A DNA stretch of 64,000 nt from Rhizobium sp. N324 (GCF_001664485.1 NZ_CP013630.1:3789501-3853500); one strand, 5' to 3'; shown: positions 50,625 through 62,649, numbered from the stretch's first letter. Notes: generated by a model from the letters alone, not told the origin. A program made the numbers and translations.

Positions 50625-51977
50625 TCAGGCAGCAGTCCGCACGTTCGAGATCGTGCCGATCAGCTCGTTGACGATGCGTTCGATCTGGGCGCGGTCGTCG
50701 CCTTCGGCCATGACGCGGATCAGCGGCTCGGTGCCCGAGGGGCGGATGACGAGGCGGCCGTTTTTGGCGAGCTCGGCTTCGGCATCGGCGATCGCCTTCT
50801 GCACCTGGATATCCTCCAGCGGCTTGCCGCCGCTGATGCGGACGTTGCGCAGGAGCTGCGGCACCGGCTCGAAGCGGCGGCAGACCTCGCTGACAGTCCG
50901 GCCGGTCCGCTTGACCGCGGCCAGGATCTGCAGCGCTGCGACCAGACCGTCGCCGGTCGTGCCGTAGTCCGAAAGCACGATGTGGCCCGACTGCTCGCCG
51001 CCGACATTGTAATTGTGCTGGCGCATATGCTCGACGACATAGCGGTCGCCGACCCGCGTACGGGCAAGCGCCATGCCGCGTTCGTCGAGGAAGCGCTCGA
51101 GGCCGAGATTGGACATCACGGTGGCGACGATGCCGTTGCCGCGCAGCTGCTGGATCTCGGCCCAGCTCTCGGCGATGACGGCCATCAGCTGGTCGCCGTC
51201 GACGATCGAGCCATTTTCATCGACGATGATGACGCGGTCCGCATCGCCATCGAGCGCGATGCCGATATCGGCGCGCACCTCGTCGACCTTCTTCTGCAGC
51301 GCGACCGGGCTGGTGGAGCCGCAATTGAGATTGATGTTGGTGCCGTTCGGCTCGTTGCCGATGGTAACGACCTCGGCGCCGAGCTCCCAGAGCACGGCCG
51401 GCGCCACTTTGTAAGCGGCGCCATTGGCGCAGTCGATGGCGATCCTCAGACCCTGCAGCGTCACGTCGCGCGGCAGCGTGCGCTTGGCATGTTCGATATA
51501 GCGGTCATGCACACCGTCGACGCGCTTGGCGCGGCCGATGTCATCGGATTTGGCAAGCTGGGCGTTCAGGTCCTTTTCGAGCAGATCCTCGATCTCGGCC
51601 TCGAGGTCGTCGGAAAGCTTGTAACCATCAGGACCGAAAAGCTTGATGCCGTTATCCTCGTAAGGATTATGCGAAGCCGAGATCATCACGCCGATATCGC
51701 AGCGCAGCGAGCGCGTCAGCATGGCGACGGCAGGTGTCGGGATCGGGCCGAGAATGAAGGCGTCGAGGCCGGCGGCCGTAAAGCCTGCGACCATGGCGTT
51801 CTCAAGCATATAACCGGAAAGGCGCGTATCCTTGCCGATGACGACGCGGTGGCGGTGGTTGCCGCGGCGGAAGATCGTACCGGCGGCAATGCCGACCCGC
51901 ATGGCGAGATCCGGCGTCATCGGGAAGACGTTGGATTGGCCGCGAATGCCGTCGGTTCCGAAATAGCGTCTCTTCAT
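50625..51977 (-). CDS. glmM: Phosphoglucosamine mutase
   Basis: A 450-residue enzyme converting glucosamine-6-phosphate to glucosamine-1-phosphate for peptidoglycan and lipopolysaccharide. [10 protein letters not shown] is at the N-terminus, the phosphoserine loop is [14 protein letters not shown] (about residue 100), the metal loop is DGDADR (about 242-247), and the C-terminal [15 protein letters not shown] binds phosphate. The ATG at 51977 follows AGGAG. It lies downstream of ftsH, as in many alphaproteobacteria. Confidence 0.96.
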   Translation of the reverse strand: MKRRYFGTDGIRGQSNVFPMTPDLAMRVGIAAGTIFRRGNHRHRVVIGKDTRLSGYMLENAMVAGFTAAGLDAFILGPIPTPAVAMLTRSLRCDIGVMISASHNPYEDNGIKLFGPDGYKLSDDLEAEIEDLLEKDLNAQLAKSDDIGRAKRVDGVHDRYIEHAKRTLPRDVTLQGLRIAIDCANGAAYKVAPAVLWELGAEVVTIGNEPNGTNINLNCGSTSPVALQKKVDEVRADIGIALDGDADRVIIVDENGSIVDGDQLMAVIAESWAEIQQLRGNGIVATVMSNLGLERFLDERGMALARTRVGDRYVVEHMRQHNYNVGGEQSGHIVLSDYGTTGDGLVAALQILAAVKRTGRTVSEVCRRFEPVPQLLRNVRISGGKPLEDIQVQKAIADAEAELAKNGRLVIRPSGTEPLIRVMAEGDDRAQIERIVNELIGTISNVRTAA

Positions 51978-52164
51978 CTGCACTCCTGCGCTTTCCGCGC
52001 GCCATTCAAGGCAGCGCACCGTTCCAAGCGAATCCGGCTTCCATGGAATGTCGTCAATCCAGGAGCGTGATTCACGCTTGCCTCAATTCAGCGGAATGCC
52101 ACAAAATGCGGCGATCGGCACGTAAATTAGCAAGAAAAATGATTATATCCCGTTACCAATAGAA

Positions 52165-52198
52165 AAGGCCGGATCTCCCGCTGGGGAAATCCGGCCTT
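52165..52198 (-). terminator. ftsH terminator
   Basis: A 10-bp stem AAGGCCGGAT/ATCCGGCCTT with a partly paired loop and a TTTT tail on the minus strand, between ftsH and glmM. glmM must therefore have its own promoter or depend on read-through. Confidence 0.85.
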
Positions 52199-52219
52199 GT
52201 TCAAGATGATGCCAGCCGC

Positions 52220-54151
<1,932 letters not shown>

Positions 54152-54248
54152 TGAACTCCCCAGCACTGGAACAGCCGCCTCATGGCGACCGTCTTATTCT
54201 TCTCTAACATAGGGTTGCGCCGTGCGATTGCCAAGGCGATCCCCCAGG

Positions 54249-55706
54249 TCAGATGGTTTTTCCGTCAATACTTCTTAAAGGCGGCCTCGCATAGGGCGCC
54301 GTCGCGAAAACCGCCGAAAGCTTGTTGGCAAAGATGAAATCAAATCGTGTCAAAAAGCGGTCGAAGGGTGCGAAATAGGGCGTTAGGTCGATCCGACGGG
54401 CGGATTCTGGGGATAGAGGGACTCCCTCTGCCGATAAAACCGGCGCCGAGGCAATGGCGCGTTTCCATGCGGCCTTGGGCAGGCCCCTGCCCTCTCCTCC
54501 CTCATTCCTGTGCTCGTCACAGGAATCCAGTGCGCCCAAGTCCTTGGGCGCGGAAGACTCTCCCCTGACCGGGTCATTCACGGCGCGGACGCGCCGTGGC
54601 TGGATTCCTGTGACAAGCACAGGAATGAGGGAGGAGCGCGCGGCCTGCGCCTCTATCCCTATGGTCGCTCTCGAGTTGTTTACCGCCTCAAACCTCCCGT
54701 CCCACACGCCCGCCTCTCCCGGCTTCACCACCAGCGGCACATTCCCCCGGCTCTCGCGCGTGAGATAAAGCCCGTCTCGCCTGAGATCGAATACCACCCT
54801 TCCCGCGGTCATCCGCCCCAGCTCCCCGCCGGTGGCAAAGGAGAGAAGGCGCTCCATCTGTACCCTCCCCGGCGCAAACGGCTGTCCGCCGAAAACCGCT
54901 GTCAGGCGGCCGAGCGCATAGTCGAGAACGGCGCGATCCTGGCGCAACCCGTCAGGCATCACTTGCCCGAGCAGGCGGCCGTGAAGCCTGAAATGACGAT
55001 CCAGCCATTCCGCTCCCTCGGCCGAAAGAGCCAGCCGCTCTTCCCAGATGGCACGAATATTCGTCTCCGCATCTGCATCTGCCGACAGCTGCCGTCGCAC
55101 CCGCACACGCTCGTACTTCACATCTTCATTGCTCGGATCGTCGATCCACCCCACACCCCGCTCCTTGAGGAAAGCACGGATATCGGCCCGGCTGGAAAAG
55201 AGGAGCGGCCGCAAAATCCAGAAACGCCGGTCGAAGAGCACCGCATCGGCAATGCCTGATGAAACCTGCTCCGTTCGCACGCCGCGCATGGCAAGTGTTT
55301 CGCGCTGGTCGTCGTGTGTGTGTCCGGTGACGATGAGATCGGCGCCAAACGCTTCCGCCGCTTCGGCGAGCAAGCCGTAACGCGCCTCGCGTGCCGCGGC
55401 CATGATGCCGGTTTTCGGCTTGTCGCCTCGCCAGGTCATAATGGTGTGGGCAATGCCAAGCGACGTGCAGAGGGCTGCGACGTCTCGCGCCTCGTCTGCG
55501 GAGCCGGCGCGCAACGCATGGTCGATGGTCGCAGCGCATAAGGAGATTTTGAGATGCGGCACGGCCTTCACGGCTTCATCGAGAAGGAGAAGCAGGCCGG
55601 TGGAATCGCTGCCGCCCGATATCGCGACGAGAATGCGTGCGGGGCTTTGAAGCGACGTGAGAAACTGGAGGATCGCCTCTGGCGGCGATAAGCCTTCCGG
55701 AGACAT
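54249..55706 (-). CDS. tilS: tRNA(Ile)-lysidine synthase with inserted repeat element
   Basis: A 485-residue enzyme that adds lysine to C34 of tRNA-Ile(CAU). The PP-loop SGGSDSTG is near residue 30, and ATIDHALRAGSADEARDV and the VTGHTHDDQRET motif follow. Residues about 357-404 are encoded by a palindromic repeat element inserted in frame (VTGIQPRRVRAVNDPVRG, then LDSCDEHRNEGG), ahead of the C-terminal part. The insertion probably sits in a loop, since the gene otherwise looks intact. Confidence 0.9.
   Translation of the reverse strand: MSPEGLSPPEAILQFLTSLQSPARILVAISGGSDSTGLLLLLDEAVKAVPHLKISLCAATIDHALRAGSADEARDVAALCTSLGIAHTIMTWRGDKPKTGIMAAAREARYGLLAEAAEAFGADLIVTGHTHDDQRETLAMRGVRTEQVSSGIADAVLFDRRFWILRPLLFSSRADIRAFLKERGVGWIDDPSNEDVKYERVRVRRQLSADADAETNIRAIWEERLALSAEGAEWLDRHFRLHGRLLGQVMPDGLRQDRAVLDYALGRLTAVFGGQPFAPGRVQMERLLSFATGGELGRMTAGRVVFDLRRDGLYLTRESRGNVPLVVKPGEAGVWDGRFEAVNNSRATIGIEAQAARSSLIPVLVTGIQPRRVRAVNDPVRGESSAPKDLGALDSCDEHRNEGGEGRGLPKAAWKRAIASAPVLSAEGVPLSPESARRIDLTPYFAPFDRFLTRFDFIFANKLSAVFATAPYARPPLRSIDGKTI
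54494..54636. repeat. Palindromic repeat element inside tilS
   Basis: Ends are 37-base inverted repeats (54494-54530 and 54600-54636) identical except for one base. The middle holds two more perfect hairpins, GCGCCCAAG/CTTGGGCGC and CACGGCGCG/CGCGCCGTG. The reading frame of tilS crosses it without a stop. This resembles the palindromic repeat elements of rhizobia and rickettsias that encode peptide inserts. Confidence 0.85.
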
Positions 55707-55717
55707 GCCGGAAGACC

Positions 55718-56707
55718 TTAGCAGGCGAGGCGCTTCTGTTCGCTCGCAACCTTGCTTATGACGGCACGCGATGCCTTCGGATAACGCTTCGACACCTCGC
55801 GCAGCGTCGCACAGGCGGTTTCGGTATTGTCTAGCGCGGCAAGCGACATGCCGAGTTTCAGCAGCATCTCGGGCGCCTTTTCCGATGTGCCGTATTTCTG
55901 ATGTGCATTGAGGAAGGTTTTGGCCGCCTCATTGTACTTGCCTTGCGAATAGAGTGCTTCGCCGAGCCAGAAATTGGCGTCCGCGGCCCGCGCGCTGCTC
56001 GGGTAGCGGGTGATGTACTGGGTGAATTCCTGTTCGGCCGTGCTGTAATCGCCTGACAAGACGTGGCCATAGGCAGCCTTGTACTGATCGGCCTCGCCGC
56101 CGAGCGAGGCAGTCTGTTGCGGCGCGCCGGGATTGGCATCGGGGACAGGGCCGGAGCCCACGCCCGCATTTTTATCGACGGTTCCGCCGACCGGATTGCC
56201 ATTCTGATCGAAATCGATCGAGCCGAGCTCCTTCGGTGGCTGGCCGAGGCCGCTATTGCTGGGCACATTGGTGGAGGGAGCCGTTTCGGCTCCCTGCGGT
56301 GCTTGGATCACTCTGGCAACGTCGTCGCCGCCGGAAGCCGCCGGGGCGGTATCGGTCTCGCTCTTTTTGACAGGAGCTTTTGCACCGCCGCCGGCGCCGC
56401 CGGTTTTCTCCAGCTGCTGGAAGCGGAATTCATTGTCTTCCTGTTGCTTGCGGATCGTCTCCTGCATCTGCAGCAGCTGGAAGCTCATCTCCTCGATCCG
56501 GCCGTTCAGCTGCCGCAGCTGCTCTTCGAGCTGCTGCACGCGAACCTCGGCATCGCCGCTCTGCACCTTGACAACAGGCGGCGCCGACTGGTTTTCCGCG
56601 GACCGGCCACCGAGATGCAGCCCAAAGAACGAGGCAGAATAGGCCGCCCGTTCGCTCCCGGTCACAGCCGCGAGGCACAGCATGCCTGCCACGACAAGTT
56701 TCTTCAT
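55718..56707 (-). CDS. cpoB: Cell division coordinator CpoB (YbgF)
   Basis: A 329-residue periplasmic protein. It has a signal peptide, an N-terminal coiled coil (VQQLEEQLRQLNGRIEEMSF) for trimerisation, a long low-complexity linker, and C-terminal TPR repeats (YKAAYGHVLSGDYSTAEQEF, NFWLGEALYSQGKYNEAAKT). It links the Tol-Pal system with peptidoglycan synthesis at division. It follows pal, the usual order. The start 56707 was chosen for the signal peptide. Confidence 0.92.
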   Translation of the reverse strand: MKKLVVAGMLCLAAVTGSERAAYSASFFGLHLGGRSAENQSAPPVVKVQSGDAEVRVQQLEEQLRQLNGRIEEMSFQLLQMQETIRKQQEDNEFRFQQLEKTGGAGGGAKAPVKKSETDTAPAASGGDDVARVIQAPQGAETAPSTNVPSNSGLGQPPKELGSIDFDQNGNPVGGTVDKNAGVGSGPVPDANPGAPQQTASLGGEADQYKAAYGHVLSGDYSTAEQEFTQYITRYPSSARAADANFWLGEALYSQGKYNEAAKTFLNAHQKYGTSEKAPEMLLKLGMSLAALDNTETACATLREVSKRYPKASRAVISKVASEQKRLAC

Positions 56708-56867
56708 ATGTATCGTCCTGTCCCAGTGATTCTTCGCACCTCGATGGCACGAACAGGAGATTTTTCCAATTGCTGTCAAAAAGCAACGGAGTCTGGCCAA
56801 AGTGTGGTCAAAAAGAAAGGCGGCCCCCGAGAGGACCGCCTTTCCGAAAGCAAACGAAATCGGCAGA

Positions 56868-57404
56868 TTACATGCCGGCGCCACCGAGAACCGTGACCGC
56901 GCGGCGGTTCTGCGACCAGCAGGAAATATCGTCGCACACGGCAACCGGACGTTCCTTGCCGTAGGAAATCGTCTTCAGGCGCTGCGCCGGAACGCCTCGC
57001 GAAGCGAGATAATCCTTGGCGGCAGCCGCGCGGCGGGCACCAAGCGCAAGGTTATATTCGCGCGTGCCGCGTTCGTCGGCATGGCCTTCGACGGTGATCT
57101 GGTAGTTCGGGTAGCGGGCGAGCCACTGCGCCTGACGGTCGAGCGTCTGCGAAGCATCGGCGCGGATCGACGAGGAGTCGGTATCGAAGAAGATGCGGTC
57201 GCCGACATTGACCGTGAAATCCTGGGCTGAGCCCGGCGTCGCGGAGCCACCGGCGCCGCCCGCGCCGAGGCCGAGATCGCCGGCGCTGTTCGGCGGCTTC
57301 TTGGCGCAGCTCGCAAGGGCGAGGCCGGCGACAAGCGCGATCATGACGGGGTTGCGGGCGAAATTCTGCATGCGGCTCATTGCCGGGGTATGAATTCGGC
57401 TCAT
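56868..57404 (-). CDS. pal: Peptidoglycan-associated lipoprotein
   Basis: A 178-residue outer-membrane lipoprotein with lipobox LALASC near residue 33, a Gly-rich linker and an OmpA-like peptidoglycan-binding domain (FFDTDSSSIRADASQTLDRQ, VEGHADERGTREYNLALG ARRA). The ATG at 57404 has AAGGAG eight bases upstream. It interacts with TolB and TolA across the envelope. Confidence 0.95.
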   Translation of the reverse strand: MSRIHTPAMSRMQNFARNPVMIALVAGLALASCAKKPPNSAGDLGLGAGGAGGSATPGSAQDFTVNVGDRIFFDTDSSSIRADASQTLDRQAQWLARYPNYQITVEGHADERGTREYNLALGARRAAAAKDYLASRGVPAQRLKTISYGKERPVAVCDDISCWSQNRRAVTVLGGAGM

Positions 57405-57556
57405 GGCCGGTCTCCTTGCGGGTTCATCAGGGTTTCCGGACAGTAACCGCACTCGGTTAACCGCCCCTCAAAAATCATGGTTAACGAATTACTGATTTGT
57501 CCCTTGGTCGCTCGATTCCATGACTTTGGGACGACATGAAGGCAGCAGCGCATCGC

Positions 57557-58864
57557 CTACTCCATCAGCGGCGACCAGGCCGGGTCGGAACCGTAGCTCG
57601 GCGTCTTCACGAGCTGCTCGTTGTAACCGGTCAGATCGATCGAGTAGAGCTGCGGACCGCCTGAGCCTGCCGCCTGGCGGAAGAACATCAGCACGCGGCC
57701 GTTCGGCGCCCAGGTCGGGCCCTCATTGTGGAAGCCGGTCGTCAGAATGCGCTCGCCGGAACCATCCGGTTTCATCACGCCGATCGAAAACTTGCCGCCG
57801 GCCTGCTTGGTGAAGGCGATGAGATCGCCGCGCGGCGACCAGACCGGCGTCGAATAGGAGCCGTCACCAAAGGAAATACGGGTCTGGCCCGAGCCGTCGG
57901 CGTTCATCACGTAGATTTGCGGCTTTCCGCCACGGTCGCTTTCGAAGCTGACGCGCGCGCCGTCAGGCGAATAGGAAGGCGAAGTGTCGATCGCAGCCGT
58001 CGAGGTCAGGCGCGTCGTCGTGCGTGAGCGCAGGTCCATCGTATAGATGTTGGAATTGGCGTCCTGCTGCAGGCTCATGATCACCTTCTGACCGTCCGGC
58101 GAAAAACGCGGCGAGAAGGTCATGCCGGGAAAATTGCCGACCACCTCACGCTGCCCGGTTTCGAGCTGCAGCAGATAGACCCGCGGCTGCTGGTTGGCAA
58201 AGGACATGTAGGTAACTTCCTGCCGGCTCGGCGAGAAGCGCGGCGTCAGCACGAGGTCGCTGCCATCCGTCAGCATGCGCACATTGAAGCCGTCCTGATC
58301 CATGATCGCCAGCTGACGCTTGCGCTGCTGCTTGGTGCCGGTTTCGGAGACAAAGACGACACGAGTGTCGAAATAGCCCTCTTCGCCGGTGATCTGCTTG
58401 TAGATCGCATCGGCGATGATGTGGGCCACACGGCGCCAGTTCTCCGGCTGCGTATAGAACTGCTGACCGGTCATCTGCTGCCCGGCAAAAGTATCCCACA
58501 GGCGGAATTCGGCGCGAAGACGGCCATCCGCTTCCTTGGTAACCCGGCCGGTGACCAACGCCTGTGCATTGATGACCTTCCAGTCCTCGAAACGAGGCGA
58601 AGCGTCGGGATTAGAAATCTTTTCGATGAAGGCAGTTTTGTTGATGGGTGCGAAGAGACCGGACCGCTGCAAGTCGGCGGCGATGACTTGCGAGACCTGC
58701 GCGCCCATGTCGCCCTGGAAGTCGGTCACCGCGATCGGAAGCGGTTGGATATTGCCCTTGTTGATGTTGATTTCGACACGCGCATTTGCCGGAGAGGAGA
58801 CGACAGCGGCAGCGGTCATGCCGACGGCGACCACCAGCGCGCGGATGAGGGAACATTTGACCAT
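57557..58864 (-). CDS. tolB: Tol-Pal system protein TolB
   Basis: A 435-residue periplasmic protein with a signal peptide (residues about 1-28), an N-terminal domain and a C-terminal beta-propeller with repeated segments such as SFSPDG-like blades ([56 protein letters not shown]). It binds Pal and TolA. An ATG seven codons upstream is possible. Confidence 0.95.
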   Translation of the reverse strand: MVKCSLIRALVVAVGMTAAAVVSSPANARVEININKGNIQPLPIAVTDFQGDMGAQVSQVIAADLQRSGLFAPINKTAFIEKISNPDASPRFEDWKVINAQALVTGRVTKEADGRLRAEFRLWDTFAGQQMTGQQFYTQPENWRRVAHIIADAIYKQITGEEGYFDTRVVFVSETGTKQQRKRQLAIMDQDGFNVRMLTDGSDLVLTPRFSPSRQEVTYMSFANQQPRVYLLQLETGQREVVGNFPGMTFSPRFSPDGQKVIMSLQQDANSNIYTMDLRSRTTTRLTSTAAIDTSPSYSPDGARVSFESDRGGKPQIYVMNADGSGQTRISFGDGSYSTPVWSPRGDLIAFTKQAGGKFSIGVMKPDGSGERILTTGFHNEGPTWAPNGRVLMFFRQAAGSGGPQLYSIDLTGYNEQLVKTPSYGSDPAWSPLME

Positions 58865-58885
58865 ATCAAACAAGCCTTTCAGCAT

Positions 58886-59332
58886 CTAATGGGTAAGAGT
58901 GCTGGTGTCGAAGTTGAAAACAACTTCCTTCCAGACATCGTATTTATCTTTCGGAAGCATCGTAAAGGGAGTTGCGCGACGAACTGCGCGAAGGCCGGCA
59001 TCGGTAAGACTTTTCTGCGCACGCTCACTGCCACCGGTGACCTGCACATCAGGATTGCCGACGATCTGCCCGTCTATGGCTAGCTTTATGTGGACCGTCA
59101 AAAGCATGCTGCCGATGTCTTTCAGGCGGCTGTCGACGATGAATTGACGTTCGATCGCGTTTCTCAGCGCCGCAACTTCAGCCACGCTGAGAACCGGCGA
59201 ATTTGCGTCGCTGTTTCGGCGAACGGTCGTCCCCGCATTTGCATTGAAGGGAAATGCGAGGCCAAGGATCAACCCTGTCAGCACCACGCATATCCGGAAA
59301 ACCTTCGCGAAATGGAACAAGTTCTTCGACAC
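58886..59332 (-). CDS. Short TolA C-terminal-like periplasmic protein
   Basis: A 148-residue protein with a signal peptide (MSKNLFHFAKVFRICVVLTG) and a TonB/TolA-C-type domain (LSVAEVAALRNAIERQFIVD, then VTGGSERAQKSLTDAGLRAV) clearly related to the end of the neighbouring TolA. It has no membrane anchor or proline-rich stalk. It lies between tolA and tolB in the same operon and may compete with or assist TolA in binding Pal or TolB. Confidence 0.8.
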   Translation of the reverse strand: MSKNLFHFAKVFRICVVLTGLILGLAFPFNANAGTTVRRNSDANSPVLSVAEVAALRNAIERQFIVDSRLKDIGSMLLTVHIKLAIDGQIVGNPDVQVTGGSERAQKSLTDAGLRAVRRATPFTMLPKDKYDVWKEVVFNFDTSTLTH

Positions 59333-60475
59333 TTAAATCCCCAAGTCGCTAGCATCGAAGGTGAGATCCAGCTCGTTCCAGCCGTTTTCTCCCTCATATT
59401 TGTCTGCAGGCAAATTTTTGAGAGGAGATGATTTCATAACAGCGCGGTAGACACTGCTCTTGAGCGCTTGGCGTGTTGAATCCGGCCCCCCTGAAGCAAT
59501 GACCTCGGGGTCGCCAACGACATTGCCGGCCTGATCGAGTTGAACACGAACCTTAAGCTGAACCTCGTTGGCGCCTGCCAGCCCCGAAACAACCGACCAA
59601 TTACCGGAGATCTGACCACGTACAGCATCAATCTCGCTCTGGCTGAGTGAAGCACCACCATTACTCTTCTTGTTGCCAAGCGACGCTTCCTGCGTCGAGC
59701 GTTTCGCCCCCCCAGCGGAAGGGTCGGTCTTGTTCAGCAAGGCCGAGATCTCGTCGGCGTTGAAATCGCTTTTCATCGAGGAGGCCGATTTCGCCACTTC
59801 CTGCTTCTTGTCGGCCTTCTTCTTGTCCGTCGGCGCTTCCGCAGCTTTCGGTTGGTCCTGAGTCTTTTCTGGCGGCTTTTCGGCCGGCTTCTGTGGCTCC
59901 GGCGGCTTCACCTGCGGCTTGGCGACAGGGGTCGGCACCTTGTCAGGCAGCGCCTCGGCATCCGGCTTCGGCGGCTCTTCAGGCTTGGCCTGCTCTTCCG
60001 GCGGCTTTTCCTCCGGCTTCGGCGGCGTCACTTCGACGGGCTTCGGCGTCGGAATGGAGGCGACCTCCTTCGGCTGTTCGACCTCGGTCTCTTCCTTATT
60101 GACTTCCTTGACGTCGTTCGGCTTGGGATCGATCGTCGGCAACGGCTTCTCGCTCGAATTCGCCGCCGCAGCCTCGCTGTTGCTGGGCTTGGCGTTCGGG
60201 ACCGGCGGCGTCTTCAGGTCGGCATTGTTGTCGCCGGCATTTTCGGCCGGCTGCGCGATCGGCGGACGTGTCGTCGGCACCGGCGCTGATGTCTCCTTCT
60301 TCGGAGCCTTCTTGTCGCCCTGCTGCATCTGGGTGATGGATTCCACCGGCACGAGATCGACCGGCATCGCCTCGAAATCCTCTACCTTGAAGGATTCAGG
60401 CGCGCTGAGCGATACCATCGCCCAGGTAAGCACCAGACAGTGCAGAACAGCAGATGTGACGACGCTGGTCTTCAT
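59333..60475 (-). CDS. tolA: Tol-Pal system protein TolA
   Basis: A 380-residue inner-membrane protein with an N-terminal anchor, a long Pro/Lys/Glu-rich stalk (residues about 55-230: KPEEKPPEEQAKPEEPPKPD) and a C-terminal domain (LSQSEIDAVRGQISGNWSVV, then RQALKSSVYRAVMKSSPLKN). It couples TolQ-TolR energy from the proton gradient to Pal in the outer membrane. It follows tolR by eight bases. Confidence 0.94.
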   Translation of the reverse strand: MKTSVVTSAVLHCLVLTWAMVSLSAPESFKVEDFEAMPVDLVPVESITQMQQGDKKAPKKETSAPVPTTRPPIAQPAENAGDNNADLKTPPVPNAKPSNSEAAAANSSEKPLPTIDPKPNDVKEVNKEETEVEQPKEVASIPTPKPVEVTPPKPEEKPPEEQAKPEEPPKPDAEALPDKVPTPVAKPQVKPPEPQKPAEKPPEKTQDQPKAAEAPTDKKKADKKQEVAKSASSMKSDFNADEISALLNKTDPSAGGAKRSTQEASLGNKKSNGGASLSQSEIDAVRGQISGNWSVVSGLAGANEVQLKVRVQLDQAGNVVGDPEVIASGGPDSTRQALKSSVYRAVMKSSPLKNLPADKYEGENGWNELDLTFDASDLGI

Positions 60476-60483
60476 CTTGAACG

Positions 60484-60939
60484 CTATTGGTCCTTCTTCT
60501 GCTGCGTCACCAGGCCGATATTCTTGAAGCCTGCGCCCTGAATACGGGCCATGACATCGGCGATGACGCCATAAGGCGCCGTCGCGTCGCCGCGCACGAA
60601 GATCCGTTCGTTATAACCGGTAGTGGCGATCGCCTCGAGCTTGGCGGCGATCTCGGCGGCCGGGATCGGCGTTTCCTGCAAGAACACTTCGCCGTCGTTC
60701 TTGACGGAGATGGTGATCGGCTGCGTCTCGGAATTCAGCGCCTTGGCCTGCGTTTCCGGCAGGTCGATCGGCACGCCGACGGTCATCATCGGTGCCGCGA
60801 CCATGAAGATGATCAAAAGCACAAGCATGACGTCGACGAGCGGCGTCACGTTGATTTCGGAAATTACGGCCTTGTTCCGACCGCCGCGACGGCGGCGTCC
60901 GCCGCCCCCGCCGCCATTGCCTCCAACAGCCATACCCAT
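60484..60939 (-). CDS. tolR: Tol-Pal system protein TolR
   Basis: A 151-residue ExbD-family protein. After an Arg/Gly-rich start, the single membrane helix is VTPLVDVMLVLLIIFMVAAP with the conserved Asp (about residue 37), and the C-terminal part holds YGVIADVMARIQGAGFKNIG. It works with TolQ as part of the proton-driven stator. Confidence 0.96.
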   Translation of the reverse strand: MGMAVGGNGGGGGGRRRRGGRNKAVISEINVTPLVDVMLVLLIIFMVAAPMMTVGVPIDLPETQAKALNSETQPITISVKNDGEVFLQETPIPAAEIAAKLEAIATTGYNERIFVRGDATAPYGVIADVMARIQGAGFKNIGLVTQQKKDQ

Positions 60940-60957
60940 GTCAGTATACTCCGCTGG

Positions 60958-61677
60958 TTACTGAGCTGCAGCGCGCGGCTGCAGCTTCTCGTCGATCTGG
61001 CGCGAAAGTATGGCGGAGAATTCATCCGCGAAACCTTCCATGCGGCCCGAGAGCTTACCGGCATCGGCAGAGAACTTGTTGTAGGCGATAACCGCCGGAA
61101 TAGCGGCGACGAGGCCGATTGCGGTGGCAAGCAGCGCTTCGGCGATACCAGGCGCGACGACGGCAAGGTTGGTCGACTTCGAACCGGCGATTGCCTGGAA
61201 CGAGGTCATGATGCCGACGACGGTGCCGAAGAGACCGATGAACGGACCGGCCGAACCGATCGTTGCCAGCGACCCGAGACGGGCGCCGAGAAATTCCGAT
61301 TCGCGTGACAGCGTCACATCCATCGCCCGGTCGATACGCATCTGCAGGCCGATGGGCGAACGGGCGCCGCGCTCGAAGGATTTTTTCCATTCGCGCATGG
61401 CGGCCACGAAAATCGCTGCCAGGCCGGTATTGTTGCGTTCCGACAGTGAGCGGTAGAGTTCTTCCAGCGACTGGCCGGACCAGAAGACCTGCTCGAACTT
61501 GTCGAACTGGCGCCGTGCGCGGCCATAGGCCAGGTATTTGTCGATGACGATCGCCCAGGTCCATACCGAGGCTGCGATAAGCCCGAGCATAACGAGCTTG
61601 ACGACGATACCGGCCTGCATGAAAAGCGACCAGAGGCTGACGTCCGTCGTTGCTGCTGCCAATCCTACTTGTTCCAT
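60958..61677 (-). CDS. tolQ: Tol-Pal system protein TolQ
   Basis: A 239-residue ExbB-family inner-membrane protein with three membrane helices (residues about 20-45, 135-160 and 175-200) and the conserved APGIAEALLATAIGLVAAIPA block. The start 61677 (MEQVGLAAATTDVSLWSLFM) is favoured over the open upstream extension. It forms the proton channel with TolR. Confidence 0.96.
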   Translation of the reverse strand: MEQVGLAAATTDVSLWSLFMQAGIVVKLVMLGLIAASVWTWAIVIDKYLAYGRARRQFDKFEQVFWSGQSLEELYRSLSERNNTGLAAIFVAAMREWKKSFERGARSPIGLQMRIDRAMDVTLSRESEFLGARLGSLATIGSAGPFIGLFGTVVGIMTSFQAIAGSKSTNLAVVAPGIAEALLATAIGLVAAIPAVIAYNKFSADAGKLSGRMEGFADEFSAILSRQIDEKLQPRAAAQ

Positions 61678-62052
61678 TGATCCAAAATCCCCGAATCCAA
61701 ACGCCCGGTGCTGGACCGGGCGGCACAAATTGATCTCGCAAGAAGTGTCCGGTGGCCGCCGCCCAAAGCCCTGGTCAAGCTTCCAAGCTCATCTTCCGCC
61801 TTCTTGCCGTCAAATTTGGTCAAAGGAAGGCGTGCACCGCACAAACTCCGACTTTCCCAGTAAGACACTATTATGGTTAATAGATCGTTAGTGACGAACT
61901 GTGACAGTAAGCCTGTGTCTGGAAGATCTCGTTCCATGGTTTACTTGACCGGAGCAAGATCCGGCTGCCGAAAGAGCGCTCATCCTGCGGCGCGGGTATT
62001 CCTTCACATAAAGTTCAAGTTTTGACAAGCCTGAATTCCGGGTGATTCGCGG
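61678..62052. other. Gene-free region upstream of tolQ
   Basis: About 375 bases between ybgC and tolQ without a gene that can be supported. It probably carries the tol operon promoter; nothing else specific is seen. Confidence 0.5.
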
Positions 62053-62508
62053 CTATAGCGGCGTGCTGCCTTCCAGGAATTTCGCCGCCAGTGTTTCCGG
62101 CAGCCGCCTTGGCCGCCCCCTGGCGTTGATGACGGCGATGATCACCTTGGCTGATATCAGCAGCGTCTCGCCCGAGCGGATCTGCTGATTGAGCACCATC
62201 TTGGCACCGCCGGCTTTTTCCGTGTGGGTCAGGATCGTCAGCACGTCGTCCATGCGCGCCGGGCTCTTGAAATCGATCTCCATGCGGTGGACGACGAAGA
62301 CGAGGCCCTCCTCGTCGGCGCTGACCAGTTCGCGCTGCTCGACGCCGAGGCAGCGCAGATAATCGGTCCGGCCGCGCTCGAGGAAATGCAGGTAGCGGGC
62401 GTGATAGACCAGGCCGGAGAAATCCGTATCTTCATAATAGACCCGCTGGACGAGGCGGTGTCCGGCCTCGGTCAGCTCTCCCGAAATGGAAAAAGGGCGC
62501 TCCGTCAT
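62053..62508 (-). CDS. ybgC: Acyl-CoA thioesterase YbgC
   Basis: A 151-residue hot-dog-fold thioesterase of the 4-hydroxybenzoyl-CoA type. The catalytic Asp lies in VYYEDTDFSGLVYHARYLHF, with Tyr and His nearby, as in the family. It is traditionally the first gene of the tol-pal cluster. ATG 62508 follows GGAG. Physiological substrate uncertain. Confidence 0.93.
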   Translation of the reverse strand: MTERPFSISGELTEAGHRLVQRVYYEDTDFSGLVYHARYLHFLERGRTDYLRCLGVEQRELVSADEEGLVFVVHRMEIDFKSPARMDDVLTILTHTEKAGGAKMVLNQQIRSGETLLISAKVIIAVINARGRPRRLPETLAAKFLEGSTPL

Positions 62509-62545
62509 AATTTTCTCCAAACTGAAGTGCCCTCTTTGGCGCAAC

Positions 62546-62597
62546 GCTTGCCCACAGGCAAGCATTCAATGCCCCGACCGGCAGGCATTGAATGCCT
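62546..62597. repeat. Stacked inverted repeats between ybgC and sqdB
   Basis: GCTTGCC/GGCAAGC (62546-62552 and 62557-62563), then CATTCAATGCC/GGCATTGAATG (62563-62573 and 62584-62594), and a 15-bp palindrome AGGCATTGAATGCCT at 62583-62597. They lie between divergent genes and may be operators or RNA hairpins. Confidence 0.6.
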
Positions 62598-62649
62598 GTC
62601 ATAATTCCTAACTATCCCGGTATTGAGCGACAGATCAGGAGACGATGTG

